Below are positions 8,266 through 17,205 of a DNA stretch of 64,000 nucleotides, in pieces. The notes under the pieces are model-generated. The model searched no databases and was not told the origin of the DNA. It was given only the letters and a program-made list of their open reading frames with translations. Each line of letters starts with the position of its first letter. The stretch's first letter is position 1. The stretch covers positions 1 through 64,000 of the forward strand of contig CAZKBP010000004.1 of NCBI GenBank assembly GCA_964551015.1, written 5' to 3'. Source of the DNA: CAZKBP01 sp964551015 (GTDB taxonomy: Bacteria > Bacteroidota > Bacteroidia > Cytophagales > Microscillaceae). Both the position numbers and the translations under genes were made by a program.

Positions 8266-9279
8266 CTATCCGCCTTTGTATCCCGATTGATTAAAAATCT
8301 CCTGGGCTTGCTCTTTTTGCATAAGTTCGGGCAGGGTCATTTCAGGATGCTTTTGCATATAGGTTTGTACAATGCGCCAGCCAAACCAACGCCCAATCGC
8401 CCCGGGTACGTCCTTGCCAATCACCGCCATGTAGGGCGCATCTCCGATGTAATCTCTTTTGTCAGATTGTTTGGTGGAGAATAATACTTGTTTATCAATC
8501 ATAAAAGTCCAGAGGTATTCCCGATTTTTGGGATCATCTAGGTTGCGAATATCCTGATCTGTGTAGCCCGTGACGATAGAATCGGCCAAGCAGGGGATCA
8601 TACTTTCCATAAAATAGTAGGCTTTGCCGTAAGCAATCATACCCGCCAAGAGCGATTGATCTTTGAAATCCGTTTGGTTGTAACGTTGCGAAAGTTGTAA
8701 CAAATAATAGGGCACGATAAAATGTGCTCCGTAGCGTCGCCAAATGTACTGAGGCATTTCTTCGGTGGGAGGACGATAGCGGGCATCTTCGCCCATAAAA
8801 TAGTCCAAACTAACCACGACTAGATCATCAGAAACATACAAATCCCTTCCAAAAAAAGAGTGCAAACCCGTGGTAACAGTATAAATTTTTGGGATTTTGA
8901 AGTCTGGATAATAATATTTGATATGTTTGAAGGCTTGCTCAAATTCTGCCTCTAGGTCGCTCAAATCCTTATATTTGGCTTCTACATCTTGATAAAGTGT
9001 ATCCTGATGCGGCTCTTGAATCATCGTATAAATTTGATCTATGGCAATAGTATCACTCGGAAGTTGATCAGTAAGCATATACTGCCGAGCAAAATCTGGA
9101 TATTTTTTCAGAAATTCTTCAATTTCGGCTTTGGATTTTAGTTGAAAAATCTCTTGCTCTAATCGGATAATCTCTACTTCTGCTTTGATATCCGAAACAT
9201 CCACATTTAATGGACAATCCTCACTGCCTTGGCAAGCGTAGAGAAAGGTTAGACTCAAAAAAAGCACATATACTCTCAT
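8266..9279 (-). CDS. gldB: Gliding motility lipoprotein GldB
   Basis: GldB is an outer-envelope lipoprotein needed for gliding in Flavobacterium; its biochemical role is unknown. The signal sequence ends in a lipobox (LYAC), so lipidation at that Cys is expected. Family-like segments are visible: the VVVSLDYFMGEDARY stretch, the LLAGMIAYGKAYYFMES helix, the YTDQDI segment and the C-terminal APYMAVIGKDVPGAIGRWFGW, then IVQTYM. I chose the start that leaves a short MRVYV n-region; an in-frame ATG at 9312 would add eleven residues. The gene is separate from gldD and gldE here, lying about 5 kb away. Confidence 0.85.
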   Translation of the reverse strand: MRVYVLFLSLTFLYACQGSEDCPLNVDVSDIKAEVEIIRLEQEIFQLKSKAEIEEFLKKYPDFARQYMLTDQLPSDTIAIDQIYTMIQEPHQDTLYQDVEAKYKDLSDLEAEFEQAFKHIKYYYPDFKIPKIYTVTTGLHSFFGRDLYVSDDLVVVSLDYFMGEDARYRPPTEEMPQYIWRRYGAHFIVPYYLLQLSQRYNQTDFKDQSLLAGMIAYGKAYYFMESMIPCLADSIVTGYTDQDIRNLDDPKNREYLWTFMIDKQVLFSTKQSDKRDYIGDAPYMAVIGKDVPGAIGRWFGWRIVQTYMQKHPEMTLPELMQKEQAQEIFNQSGYKGG

Positions 9280-9376
9280 AGATGCTGCAAAAGATTTGGT
9301 ATTAATATACATATAAACTTGAACGTAAAGCGGGCTGATTCATTTTATAAGATAAGGATTTGCTCAAAATAGCCAT

Positions 9377-9411
9377 AAAAAAAAGTTCCGAACAAGGGTC
9401 TGTTCGGAACT
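9377..9411 (-). terminator. Rho-independent terminator after the RNase G gene
   Basis: Perfect 11-bp stem (AGTTCCGAACA at 9384-9394, TGTTCGGAACT at 9401-9411) with a 6-nt loop. On the minus strand it is followed by eight Ts. It lies 19 bp past the RNase G stop. Confidence 0.92.
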
Positions 9412-9430
9412 GATTCAAAAATTAAAAGAT

Positions 9431-11005
9431 TTATTTATCTTCCGATTGGCTTTTTCTCAGCTCAATTTCTTCTCCATACTTATCTAAGAAATTATAGCCA
9501 GCCAGCGGCAAAGAAGAATCGGCAATCAGCTTTACCCAGCGTCCGTACTTGAAGAGCCATTGTACTCTTTTGGAATACAGCCCTTGCGTAAAGAAGGCGT
9601 GCAGATAAGGATGCAAGGTGATGCCAATACTCTTCGCATTTTGCTTGGTGATTACGTACTCCAGATTGTTCTCAATCTCATCCGAAACCAAAATACTCGC
9701 TGAGATTTTGCCCGTTCCTTGGCAGGAGGGGCACACCTCTTTGGTGGTAATATTGAGCTCAGGTCGGACACGCTGCCTTGTAATCTGCATCAAGCCAAAC
9801 TTGGTCAGGGGCAGCACGGTAGATTTGGAGCGGTCTTTTTTCAGCTCATTTTTCATCTGCTGATAGACCTTACGCTTGTTTTCGGGCTTCTTCATATCGA
9901 TAAAATCGATGATGATGATACCGCCCATATCACGTATGCGTAACTGACGTGCAATTTCCTTGGCCGCTTCTAAGTTTACGCTGAGTGCTGTTGCTTCTTG
10001 GTCTTGCTCAGTATTAGATTTGTTACCGCTGTTCACGTCAATCACGTGCAGGGCTTCGGTGTGCTCAATGATCAGATAGCCACCATTTTCGAGGCTAACC
10101 GACTGCCCAAAGAGGGATTTGAGCTGTTTTTCTACACCGAGATTCTCAAATAAACGAGAACGACCATTGTGTAATCTTACAATTTTTTCTTTGTCGGGAG
10201 CGATCGTTTTGATGTAAGACTTCACCTCATCATAAATGACTCGGTCATCTACCATGATGTTGTCAAAACTTTCGTTGAGCATGTCTCTCAGGATGGAGGA
10301 GGCACGGCTCATTTCACCGATAATTTTTTCACGGGGCTTCGCATTGCGAAGTACTTTCATTCCTTGTTCCCACTTTTTGACCAGACTTTGTAGGTCTCTG
10401 TCTAGTTCGGCAACATCCTTTTGCTGTGAGGCTGTGCGTACGATGATGCCAAAGTTGGGTGGCTTAATGGAAGAAAGCAAACGAACTAATCTTTGTCTCT
10501 CTTCTTTATCTGTTATTTTCTTAGAAACATTAACAGAATTTGAAAAAGGTACTAATACTAAGTATCTACCTGCTAGAGAAATTTCACAAGATAAGCGTGG
10601 ACCCTTCGTTGAGATGGGTTCTTTGATGATTTGTACCGGTACGAGGTTGTTTCTGCTAAAAATTTGGGAGATTTTACCAAACTTATTGATTTCGGGTTCA
10701 ATCTTAAAGTGATTAAGATTGTATGGAATATTTTTTTTGGCCATTACGGCCTTGCTAAATTTGTGCAGAGAGCTAAAATTGGGTCCTAGGTCTAAGTAGT
10801 GTAAAAAGGCATCTTTTTCGTAGCCGATATCAATAAAGGCGGCATTTAAGCCTTGAACTACTTTTTTGACCACTCCCAGATAAATATCACCTACGGTAAA
10901 ATCATTATCTTTTTCCTCAACGTGGTACTCTACGATCTTCTTATCCTGCAATAAGACAATTCTATCTCCTTTGTTGGTAGAACTTATGGCTAATTCATTA
11001 CTCAA
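9431..11005 (-). CDS. rng: Ribonuclease E/G family endoribonuclease
   Basis: A single-strand endoribonuclease that matures 16S rRNA and starts mRNA decay. The 524-residue protein is RNase G-sized and lacks the long C-terminal degradosome scaffold of RNase E. An S1 domain occupies about residues 36-130. The catalytic aspartates are visible as D323 (HVIDVNSG) and D367 (IIIIDFIDMK), and the zinc-link cysteines are C425 and C428 (CPSCQGTG). It follows the HU/TPR/small basic protein genes on the same strand and ends at a strong terminator. An RraB-like domain, the inhibitor family for RNase E, is encoded about 5 kb away in the gldE-gldD cluster. Confidence 0.96.
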   Translation of the reverse strand: MSNELAISSTNKGDRIVLLQDKKIVEYHVEEKDNDFTVGDIYLGVVKKVVQGLNAAFIDIGYEKDAFLHYLDLGPNFSSLHKFSKAVMAKKNIPYNLNHFKIEPEINKFGKISQIFSRNNLVPVQIIKEPISTKGPRLSCEISLAGRYLVLVPFSNSVNVSKKITDKEERQRLVRLLSSIKPPNFGIIVRTASQQKDVAELDRDLQSLVKKWEQGMKVLRNAKPREKIIGEMSRASSILRDMLNESFDNIMVDDRVIYDEVKSYIKTIAPDKEKIVRLHNGRSRLFENLGVEKQLKSLFGQSVSLENGGYLIIEHTEALHVIDVNSGNKSNTEQDQEATALSVNLEAAKEIARQLRIRDMGGIIIIDFIDMKKPENKRKVYQQMKNELKKDRSKSTVLPLTKFGLMQITRQRVRPELNITTKEVCPSCQGTGKISASILVSDEIENNLEYVITKQNAKSIGITLHPYLHAFFTQGLYSKRVQWLFKYGRWVKLIADSSLPLAGYNFLDKYGEEIELRKSQSEDK

Positions 11006-11166
11006 GATCTTTAAGCATTAAAGTAAGATCCACCCTTGAACTATGTGACTTAGTTTGTTTGCACGTAGCACAAAACAGATCGCCCGTATAGAGCGGTCTG
11101 CTTTGGGAGCTCACAAAAAGAGTATAGTCACAAGGTATGGATCAGAACCAGAAGCCTGGAGTTAGA

Positions 11167-11256
11167 TTACTTTTTCTTATGGCGATTTTTTCTTAATCTC
11201 TTTTTTCTTTTGTGCGTCGCGATCTTATGTCTTTTTCTTTTTTTTCCACAAGGCAT
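11167..11256 (-). CDS. AURKAIP1/COX24-type small basic protein (29 residues)
   Basis: A 29-codon frame starting MPCGKKRKRHKIATHKRKKR and ending in HKKK. It is almost entirely Lys, Arg and His. This matches the short AURKAIP1/COX24-domain proteins that occur in Bacteroidota and resemble the mitochondrial mS38 C-terminus; they are thought to be ribosome-associated. It lies between the TPR gene and RNase G on the same strand. It is short enough to be missed by automatic gene calling. Composition and the ATHKRKKRLRKNRHKKK core make chance unlikely. Confidence 0.85.
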   Translation of the reverse strand: MPCGKKRKRHKIATHKRKKRLRKNRHKKK

Positions 11257-11282
11257 ATTTTCTAGAATTTTTTGGTTAATAA

Positions 11283-12113
11283 TTAATTAATCAATTGTTT
11301 CAGATAATCATCAGCCGCGGATCGGAGAAGTGAATCTTGTTCTGTGTTTTTAACCGTTTCTAGCAAGGGGATAGCCTTGTCTTTTTCGCCTAATTCGGCA
11401 TAGCTTTGTGCCAAGAATATTTTGGCTTCGCTGTTGGTAGGGTTTACAGATAGAAGTTTCTCAAATCTTTTTACGGCTTTATCATATTGTCCGGACTGCA
11501 TAGAGCGCAGACCCAGTTGAAAAAGTGTGAACTCGTGCTCTGGATTTTCTTCCAAAATATCCAAAAGTAACCTAACTCCCTGCATCGGGTTCCCTCCTAA
11601 AAAGTAGGTAGAGGCGAGTTTGGCTTTGGCATCTAAGTTAGAAGTATCCTCTTCAAGTACTTGTTGATAGAGCAACCGAGCCTGTTCGGCATAATTAATC
11701 GCCTGAGCTTCATTGATTACAGCATAAAAATTATAAGCATCATAGTAGGCATTGGCTGCTTGTAGCTTTCGCTTCAGATTTGGTGCTAGCTCGGCAGCTT
11801 TTTGCTTATAATAAACTACGCTATCATATTGATTCACACTTTTGAATAAAGCGGCGATAGAATCCGCAAAGATAACCTTTTTTTGCGGACTATCGCTATT
11901 AGTATAACTATTTTTAAGATCCTTAAGTTTAGCTTGCAGTGAAGTGGGCAGAGGAGTCTGATGAAGATCAGCCATATCCTCATTGGAGGGGGGGGTATTT
12001 TGTCTGGAAGCTGCTATATCTTCTTGGTCGCTCACCACTACTTTGGGTAGCTGATACATCCCTACAATTAAGAGAATAGCAACTAATAAGAGAATAATTT
12101 GGGCTTTAGGCAT
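11283..12113 (-). CDS. Membrane-anchored TPR protein
   Basis: A 276-residue protein with one N-terminal membrane helix (about residues 4-22), a low-complexity linker, then TPR-like helical repeats from about residue 110. The clearest are FTLFQLGLRSMQSGQYDKAV, SEAKIFLAQSYAELGEKDKA and the preceding LDAKAKLASTYFLGGNPMQG unit. It probably faces the periplasm and acts as a protein-interaction scaffold; no enzymatic motif is visible. Its first codons overlap the end of the HU gene by 8 bp, so the two are almost certainly co-transcribed and possibly translationally coupled. Confidence 0.85.
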   Translation of the reverse strand: MPKAQIILLLVAILLIVGMYQLPKVVVSDQEDIAASRQNTPPSNEDMADLHQTPLPTSLQAKLKDLKNSYTNSDSPQKKVIFADSIAALFKSVNQYDSVVYYKQKAAELAPNLKRKLQAANAYYDAYNFYAVINEAQAINYAEQARLLYQQVLEEDTSNLDAKAKLASTYFLGGNPMQGVRLLLDILEENPEHEFTLFQLGLRSMQSGQYDKAVKRFEKLLSVNPTNSEAKIFLAQSYAELGEKDKAIPLLETVKNTEQDSLLRSAADDYLKQLIN

Positions 12114-12438
12114 CCGCTTTTTGTTCTTGTTCTTCTTCTTGAAGTCTGGTCTTCAAAGAATCACTATTTTTTATTTTTTCAACAAAGGCCTTAGATGGCT
12201 TGAAGCTAGGAACATAATGTGCATCGATGATAATGGCGGTGTTCTTTGAGATATTACGAGCTACTTTGCGGGCGCGTTTCTTATTGATAAAACTGCCAAA
12301 GCCTCGAACGTAGATGTTCTCTCCATTCTCCATTGATTTTTGTACTACCTTAAAAAATGCCTCTACGGTGCTTTGCACATCATCTTTATTCACACCTGTT
12401 TTTTCGGCTATCTCTGAAATTACCTCCGCTTTCGTCAC
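12106..12438 (-). CDS. HU/IHF family DNA-binding protein
   Basis: A nucleoid protein that bends DNA. The first 90 or so residues are a classic HU fold: MTKAEVISEIAEKTG, the dimerisation helices, GFGSFINKKRARKVARN, then the DNA-contacting arm and VPSFKPSKAFVEKI. It has an extra charged, Glu/Gln-rich tail of about 18 residues (LKTRLQEEEQEQKADA), uncommon for E. coli-type HU but seen in Bacteroidota homologues. It is divergent from mutY and overlaps the TPR gene downstream. A possible -7 element (TAGATTTG on the minus strand) lies at 12493-12500. Confidence 0.95.
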   Translation of the reverse strand: MTKAEVISEIAEKTGVNKDDVQSTVEAFFKVVQKSMENGENIYVRGFGSFINKKRARKVARNISKNTAIIIDAHYVPSFKPSKAFVEKIKNSDSLKTRLQEEEQEQKADA

Positions 12439-12685
12439 TTTAATTTGTGTTTAGTAATTATAAAAATCTAAGAACCATTGATTTAGGTTTTGCAAATCTA
12501 AATTTTGATTTTATATTTTAAAAACAATTCTCAAAAAAAAACATATAAAAAGTCCTATTTCTCAGCAAATTACCAAAGAAGCTAGTAGGTGCTCTCAGTA
12601 GTCTTAGGTAGATACGAACAACAAAGTGAACGCTGAACCGCTTTAAAAACAAAATAAGTCCGAAACCGTAAAGTTGAGCCTCCGC

Positions 12686-13747
12686 ATGGAAAAAGAAACG
12701 TTTGCCCAGCACATTATCCAATGGTATCAAAAAAATCACCGGGACTTGCCTTGGCGAAATACCAAAGAGCCTTACCGGATTTGGCTTTCTGAAATTATCC
12801 TCCAGCAAACACGGGTGAAGCAAGGGCTTCCCTATTACCAACGTTTCGTGGAGCAATATCCTACCGTAGAAGATTTGGCTCAGGCCTCAGAACAGGAAGT
12901 GCTGCGCTTATGGCAAGGATTGGGCTATTATTCACGAGCACGTAACATGCACGCTACCGCGAAGATGGTCGTGCAAGACTTGGGGGGGGATTTTCCCCGC
13001 CAGTATCAGGAACTGCTCAAACTGAAAGGAATAGGCAAATACACCGCGGCTGCCATTGCTTCTTTTGCCTTTGATGAACCAGTAGCCGTGCTGGATGGGA
13101 ACGTGTACCGGGTGCTCGCGCGCTTTTATGGAATTGATACAGACATTGCCAGTAGCGAGGGAAATAAAGCGTTTTCGGCGCTGGCTCAAGAACTTATTCC
13201 CCCAGATAGACCTGCCATCTATAATCAAGCCCTGATGGAATTCGGTGCCATGCTTTGTAGCCCAGCCAAGCCTAATTGCCTGTTTTGCCCCCTGAGAGAA
13301 GCCTGTCAGGCCTATCATCAGGGTCGCCAGCAAGAATTACCTGTGAAAATTAATAAAGTCAAAATCAAGAACCGGTATTTTCATTATCTAATTTTGCAAA
13401 CAGATCAGCAGATTGCCTTGAAAAAGCGAGCAGCTAAGGATATCTGGCAAGGACTCTATGATTTTTATTTAATTGAAAAGAAAAAATTAGGCAAGCCAGA
13501 AGACATCCTTCCCGAAGCTTTGCCAACCTCACTGCTAGAACGACTTAACTTGGAACTCGTTTCCTCGACTTATAAACATATGCTTACCCATCAGCGTATT
13601 CAGATTCAATTTTGGCACTTGCGTGCAGAAGAAACATTCAAGCTCGAGGAAATTTCGCCAGACTTAGCTTGGTATGACTTCGCACAAGTAGAAGACCTCC
13701 CTAAGCCTATTTTGATAGATAAGTATTTGCAAGAAAAATTTTTTTAG
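12686..13747 (+). CDS. mutY: A/G-specific adenine DNA glycosylase
   Basis: Removes adenine mispaired with 8-oxoguanine. Counting from the ATG at 12686 (353 residues), catalytic Glu is E36 (SEIILQQTRV), the helix-hairpin-helix is LKGIGKYTAAAI near 112-124, and the catalytic Asp is D137 (VLDGNVYRVLAR). The 4Fe-4S cluster cysteines are C191, C198, C201 and C207 (CX6CX2CX5C). The C-terminal region (about 225-350) is the NUDIX-like 8-oxoG recognition domain. An upstream TTG would add four residues; the ATG is preferred. It starts the conserved mutY-ssb-gldE-gldD order of the phylum. Confidence 0.97.
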   Translation: MEKETFAQHIIQWYQKNHRDLPWRNTKEPYRIWLSEIILQQTRVKQGLPYYQRFVEQYPTVEDLAQASEQEVLRLWQGLGYYSRARNMHATAKMVVQDLGGDFPRQYQELLKLKGIGKYTAAAIASFAFDEPVAVLDGNVYRVLARFYGIDTDIASSEGNKAFSALAQELIPPDRPAIYNQALMEFGAMLCSPAKPNCLFCPLREACQAYHQGRQQELPVKINKVKIKNRYFHYLILQTDQQIALKKRAAKDIWQGLYDFYLIEKKKLGKPEDILPEALPTSLLERLNLELVSSTYKHMLTHQRIQIQFWHLRAEETFKLEEISPDLAWYDFAQVEDLPKPILIDKYLQEKFF

Positions 13748-13758
13748 TTACTTTTATA

Positions 13759-13766
13759 TATCTTTG
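13759..13766 (+). promoter_or_regulatory. Candidate -7 promoter element for ssb-gldE-gldD
   Basis: TATCTTTG, an exact match to TAnnTTTG, in the mutY-ssb gap 72 bp before the ssb start. It would let ssb and the gld genes be expressed independently of mutY. No good -33 box is visible. Confidence 0.5.
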
Positions 13767-13838
13767 TGCCTTGTGCCCATTCAGGTAGGGAATCATAGCG
13801 CAAAGATGCATCAATAAATCTTCAATCAAACACACATT

Positions 13839-14258
13839 ATGGCAAGCTATAATAAAATTATGCTAATCGGCAATCTAGGCCGAGACCCCGAAGTCAGAGA
13901 GTATCAGGGTCGGAAAGTGGCTAACTTCTCCATCGCTGTGAACGAAAGATATACGAAATCAGATGGGAATTTAGAAGAAAGAACGGAGTGGTTCCGTGTT
14001 TCTTTTTGGGGAAATACCGCGGAAGTGGCTGAGAAATACCTCAAAAAAGGATCTCAGGTTTTCGTGGAGGGTCGCCTGCGTACCCGCGAATACATAGACA
14101 AAGAAGGAAATAATCGTATCGCCTTAGAAGTATCCGGTCAGGGCATGACGCTGCTAGGAGGCACTGGAGGTACAAATCCAAGTGAGGATGGTTCAAGTAA
14201 TGCCGTAGCCGAACCAGATTTCTCGAACACCGAGGGAGATGACGATCTACCCTTCTAA
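13839..14258 (+). CDS. ssb: Single-stranded DNA-binding protein
   Basis: Coats single-stranded DNA in replication and repair. The OB-fold spans about residues 1-105, opening MASYNKIMLIGNLGRDPEVR, with the conserved TEWFRVSFWGNTAEVAEKYLKKG and FVEGRLRTREY. A short Gly/Ser-rich linker follows, then the acidic C-terminal tip EGDDDLPF, which binds partner proteins. At 139 residues it is compact but complete. It lies between mutY and gldE, as in other Bacteroidota. Confidence 0.98.
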   Translation: MASYNKIMLIGNLGRDPEVREYQGRKVANFSIAVNERYTKSDGNLEERTEWFRVSFWGNTAEVAEKYLKKGSQVFVEGRLRTREYIDKEGNNRIALEVSGQGMTLLGGTGGTNPSEDGSSNAVAEPDFSNTEGDDDLPF

Positions 14259-14284
14259 ATATTTTGTATAATAGAATATAGGCT

Positions 14285-15634
14285 TTGGACACCGACGCTG
14301 AAACGAGTCTCAATTTACTGGGTTTGTTCTTAAGTATGGGAACTAACCCAGATTTGCTTTTTTATATCATAAATTCGGTCATCTTGGGGGTACTCTTGCT
14401 GCTTTCAGCCATGGTATCTGGCTCTGAGATCGCACTTTTTTCACTCACGAGTGATGAGTATGAACAATGCCAAGAAAGTGACCACAAAGCGGAGCGTACC
14501 GCGGTTCAACTTTTGGATAAGCCACAACTACTTTTGGCTACCATCCTGATTTTCAACAACCTGATTAACGTAAGCTTCGTAACCCTTTCTACCTTCATGA
14601 CTTGGCGTTACTTTGGCACTAAGGCATTGGCCTGGGAAGTTACTTTCCTGTTGACGGTGGTGGTTACGATTCTCTTGCTTTTTTTTGGTGAATTATTGCC
14701 CAAGGTTTACGCTACACAAAATAGTGTGTCCTTTATCCGTCGTACAGTTTATCTGATTAATTCTGCTTTTTATACACTGATGCCCCTTTCTCGGATGCTG
14801 GTCAGCATGGGTAATATTATTGAGCGCCGAGTCAAACGGAGAGGCTACCGAATTCATATTGAAGAGCTTCCCGAATTTATCGATGAAATCCCCAGCAATA
14901 GCGAAACCAGTGATAAGGAAAAAGAAATTCTCAAAGGAATCGTCAACTTTGGAAGTATCACGGTCAATCAGATTATGACCTCTCGTACTGTCATTACCGC
15001 CCTGAATATCGAAACACCTTTTCACGAGCTACTCCTAGAAATTCAAAACTCTGGTTATTCCCGTATTCCTGTTTATCAAGATACCATCGATCGGATTGAA
15101 GGTATCTTGTATGTCAAGGATTTACTACCTTTTTTGGAAATGAATCAAGACTTTCAGTGGAATAAGTTGCTGAGGCCACGATACTTTGTGCCTGAAAATA
15201 AGAAAATTGACAAACTACTCAAGGATTTCCAAGAAAAACACGTGCATATGGCGATCGTGGTAGATGAATATGGTGGAACCGCCGGCTTAATCACTATGGA
15301 GGATATTATCGAGGAGATCGTGGGTGAAATCAATGACGAATTTGACGATAGCCGAGAGGTGCTTTATACTCGTATCGATGACCATAATTATCTCTTTGAA
15401 GGTAAAATTGCCCTCACTGATTTCTGCAAAGTAATGGATGTAGACTGTAATCTCTTCGAGGAAGTCAAGGGCGAGAGTAACTCTTTGGGAGGCTTGATGT
15501 TAGAGCTTTTTTCACGAATGCCTAAGCTTAATGAAGAGGTGGCTTACGAACAATTTCACTTTACTATTGTCTCTGTAAGTAAGAAAAAAATCAAAATCGT
15601 GAAGGTACAAATATTAAGAGGCGATGAGCAATAG
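14285..15634 (+). CDS. gldE: Gliding motility-associated protein GldE (HlyC/CorC family)
   Basis: A membrane protein of the CNNM/CorC family linked to gliding in Flavobacterium. The order is an N-terminal DUF21-type membrane domain with several hydrophobic segments (SAMVSGSEIALFSL, then helices to about residue 170), a pair of CBS domains (about 205-335, with VNQIMTSRTVITAL and VVDEYGGTAGLITMEDIIEEIVGEI), and a C-terminal CorC/HlyC domain. The frame opens with TTG at 14285; an ATG at 14336 gives a protein 17 residues shorter that still keeps the whole first helix. The longer form is kept because homologues as I recall begin with a similar MDxE-like extension. The neighbours ssb and gldD support the name. 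Confidence 0.92.
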   Translation: MDTDAETSLNLLGLFLSMGTNPDLLFYIINSVILGVLLLLSAMVSGSEIALFSLTSDEYEQCQESDHKAERTAVQLLDKPQLLLATILIFNNLINVSFVTLSTFMTWRYFGTKALAWEVTFLLTVVVTILLLFFGELLPKVYATQNSVSFIRRTVYLINSAFYTLMPLSRMLVSMGNIIERRVKRRGYRIHIEELPEFIDEIPSNSETSDKEKEILKGIVNFGSITVNQIMTSRTVITALNIETPFHELLLEIQNSGYSRIPVYQDTIDRIEGILYVKDLLPFLEMNQDFQWNKLLRPRYFVPENKKIDKLLKDFQEKHVHMAIVVDEYGGTAGLITMEDIIEEIVGEINDEFDDSREVLYTRIDDHNYLFEGKIALTDFCKVMDVDCNLFEEVKGESNSLGGLMLELFSRMPKLNEEVAYEQFHFTIVSVSKKKIKIVKVQILRGDEQ

Positions 15635-16508
15635 TAGCAAACAGGCATCCGTAATCAAATGGTGGAAAATGAAAAAGAATTTTAGGCTGTTTTTTCTTCT
15701 GATGATTATCAGTACAGTTATTCTCTCTCAGCAACAGCTTCCTGCTCAGGCTCTGGAAGAAAACTGGGAAATGTATTCTGATAATTACGAAAACAACCTA
15801 CCCGGCCTGACTAGCTTTAGAATGGATTTGATAGAGCAGGCTCCCTTGGCTGAATTTCCAATTTTACTCATCACCGGACTCGTCTACAGGAGCAAGTTTT
15901 CTAACGGGCTGCCCGAAATTCCGACTGTGAAAAAGCTGACAGACTTCAGAGAGCGACTGATAGAAGTCTTGGGAAAACAATACGAGTTTATCTACGTGGG
16001 CGCTTTTACTTACAATTATGAGCAAACCGAGTACTTTTATCTCAAGTCTATCAAGGGGGTGGAAGACTTGATGAAAGCCTTCTATGCCTCAGAATTTCCC
16101 AGACAAAAATACTACCTAAGTGTAGAGGTAGATAGCACCTGGAGTTGTTATCGGGAATTTTTATTTCCCAGAGAAGAAATCCACGAGCAAATCTTAGATA
16201 AACAAACGATTGAGCAACTTCAGGCCGCTGGAGATGATCTGACTCAAGCCAGAAGAATTGACCACTGGATTTATTTTCAACAAGAAGAAGATTTGGAACG
16301 TTTCAAAAACAAGATCGTCCGCAAAGACTTTCAGATTGATAGCCAAAAAAAAGTGGAGGATCGAGCATTTCCTTATCAGCTCAAGATTTGGCGTGAAGAC
16401 TTCGTCAGTGTAAAAAATATTTATGAAATTACTTCACTCTTGCAAAAGTTAGCACGTAGATACGATGGGGAGTATGATGGTTGGGAGACTTTCGTCGTTA
16501 CAGATTAG
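15624..16508 (+). CDS. DUF695 and RraB-like (RNase E inhibitor B) fusion, apparently exported
   Basis: A 294-residue protein with two recognisable parts. Residues about 45-195 look like DUF695, ending in the typical W-x-x-Y-x-x-FLFP segment. Residues about 205-292 closely follow the RraB pattern: RRIDHWIYFQQEEDLERFKN, then YQLKIWREDF, and the terminal GEYDGWETFVV. RraB proteins bind RNase E and inhibit it. From the second possible start (ATG at 15669) the protein opens with MKKNFRLFFLLMIISTVILS, which looks like a signal peptide, odd for an RNase inhibitor. The first ATG overlaps gldE by 11 bp. It sits between gldE and gldD, which are usually adjacent. Domain calls are by eye. Confidence 0.8.
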   Translation: MSNSSKQASVIKWWKMKKNFRLFFLLMIISTVILSQQQLPAQALEENWEMYSDNYENNLPGLTSFRMDLIEQAPLAEFPILLITGLVYRSKFSNGLPEIPTVKKLTDFRERLIEVLGKQYEFIYVGAFTYNYEQTEYFYLKSIKGVEDLMKAFYASEFPRQKYYLSVEVDSTWSCYREFLFPREEIHEQILDKQTIEQLQAAGDDLTQARRIDHWIYFQQEEDLERFKNKIVRKDFQIDSQKKVEDRAFPYQLKIWREDFVSVKNIYEITSLLQKLARRYDGEYDGWETFVVTD

Positions 16509-16525
16509 AAGCATAACTGACAGAT

Positions 16526-17140
16526 ATGACATCAAAGAAATCAACAACCATAGGTTTGAAAATCTGGGCAATGACCATTGTGCTGTGCGGATTACAAGCT
16601 TGTGGAGGTTCGGTAGATTATGTTCCTAAGCCCAAAGGGTTTAATCGGATTGATTTGCCCGAGCACACTTATCAAAAAATAGAGAGGAAGCATCCTTATT
16701 CTTTTGAGTATTCAAAGCACGCCTACATCCGCCCCGATTCTTCTGGGATTGCTGAACCCCATTGGATTTATATCATTTATCCAGATTTTCAGGCAGATGT
16801 TCAACTAACCTACAAATCCGTAGAACAAGACCCCACTTTTTTCCGTGAATTTGTAGACGATTCTCACCGCCTGCTTAATAAGCATATGATTAAAGCTTCT
16901 TCTATCGAGGAAAGCATTGTCAAAACACCCTTGGGCAAAACGGCTGCTGTGTACGAATTGGAAGGGCAAGTACCCAGTCAATTTCAGTTCTACCTCAGCG
17001 ACTCTACCCAGCATTTTTTGCGAGGAGCTTTATACTTTCGGACTGCTACCAAGAATGATTCTTTAGCTCCTGTCATTGATTTTATCAAAGAGGATATTAT
17101 TCATCTAATCAATACTTGTGAATGGGTCGATAGCGATTGA
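16526..17140 (+). CDS. gldD: Gliding motility lipoprotein GldD
   Basis: GldD is a membrane lipoprotein required for gliding in Flavobacterium. The 204-residue protein has a signal sequence ending in a lipobox (LQACGG), then the family's proline-rich start (YVPKPKGFNRIDLPEHTY), the PYSFEYSKHAYI and WIYIIYPDFQADVQLTYK segments, and a C-terminal LRGALYFRTATKNDSLAPVIDFIKEDI region. It is the last gene of the ssb-gldE-(DUF695-RraB)-gldD group, 17 bp after the preceding stop. Confidence 0.92.
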   Translation: MTSKKSTTIGLKIWAMTIVLCGLQACGGSVDYVPKPKGFNRIDLPEHTYQKIERKHPYSFEYSKHAYIRPDSSGIAEPHWIYIIYPDFQADVQLTYKSVEQDPTFFREFVDDSHRLLNKHMIKASSIEESIVKTPLGKTAAVYELEGQVPSQFQFYLSDSTQHFLRGALYFRTATKNDSLAPVIDFIKEDIIHLINTCEWVDSD

Positions 17141-17152
17141 TATAGGTAGGAT

Positions 17153-17183
17153 AAAAAAGAAAATCCGTTAAAAGCTTAACGGA
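17153..17183 (-). terminator. Rho-independent terminator between convergent genes
   Basis: 8-bp stem (TCCGTTAA at 17164-17171, TTAACGGA at 17176-17183) with a 4-nt loop. On the minus strand it runs into a T-rich tract (TTTTCTTTTTT), 22 bp past the stop of the small membrane protein gene. Confidence 0.75.
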
Positions 17184-17205
17184 CTCAATATCTTGGATGA
17201 AGACC

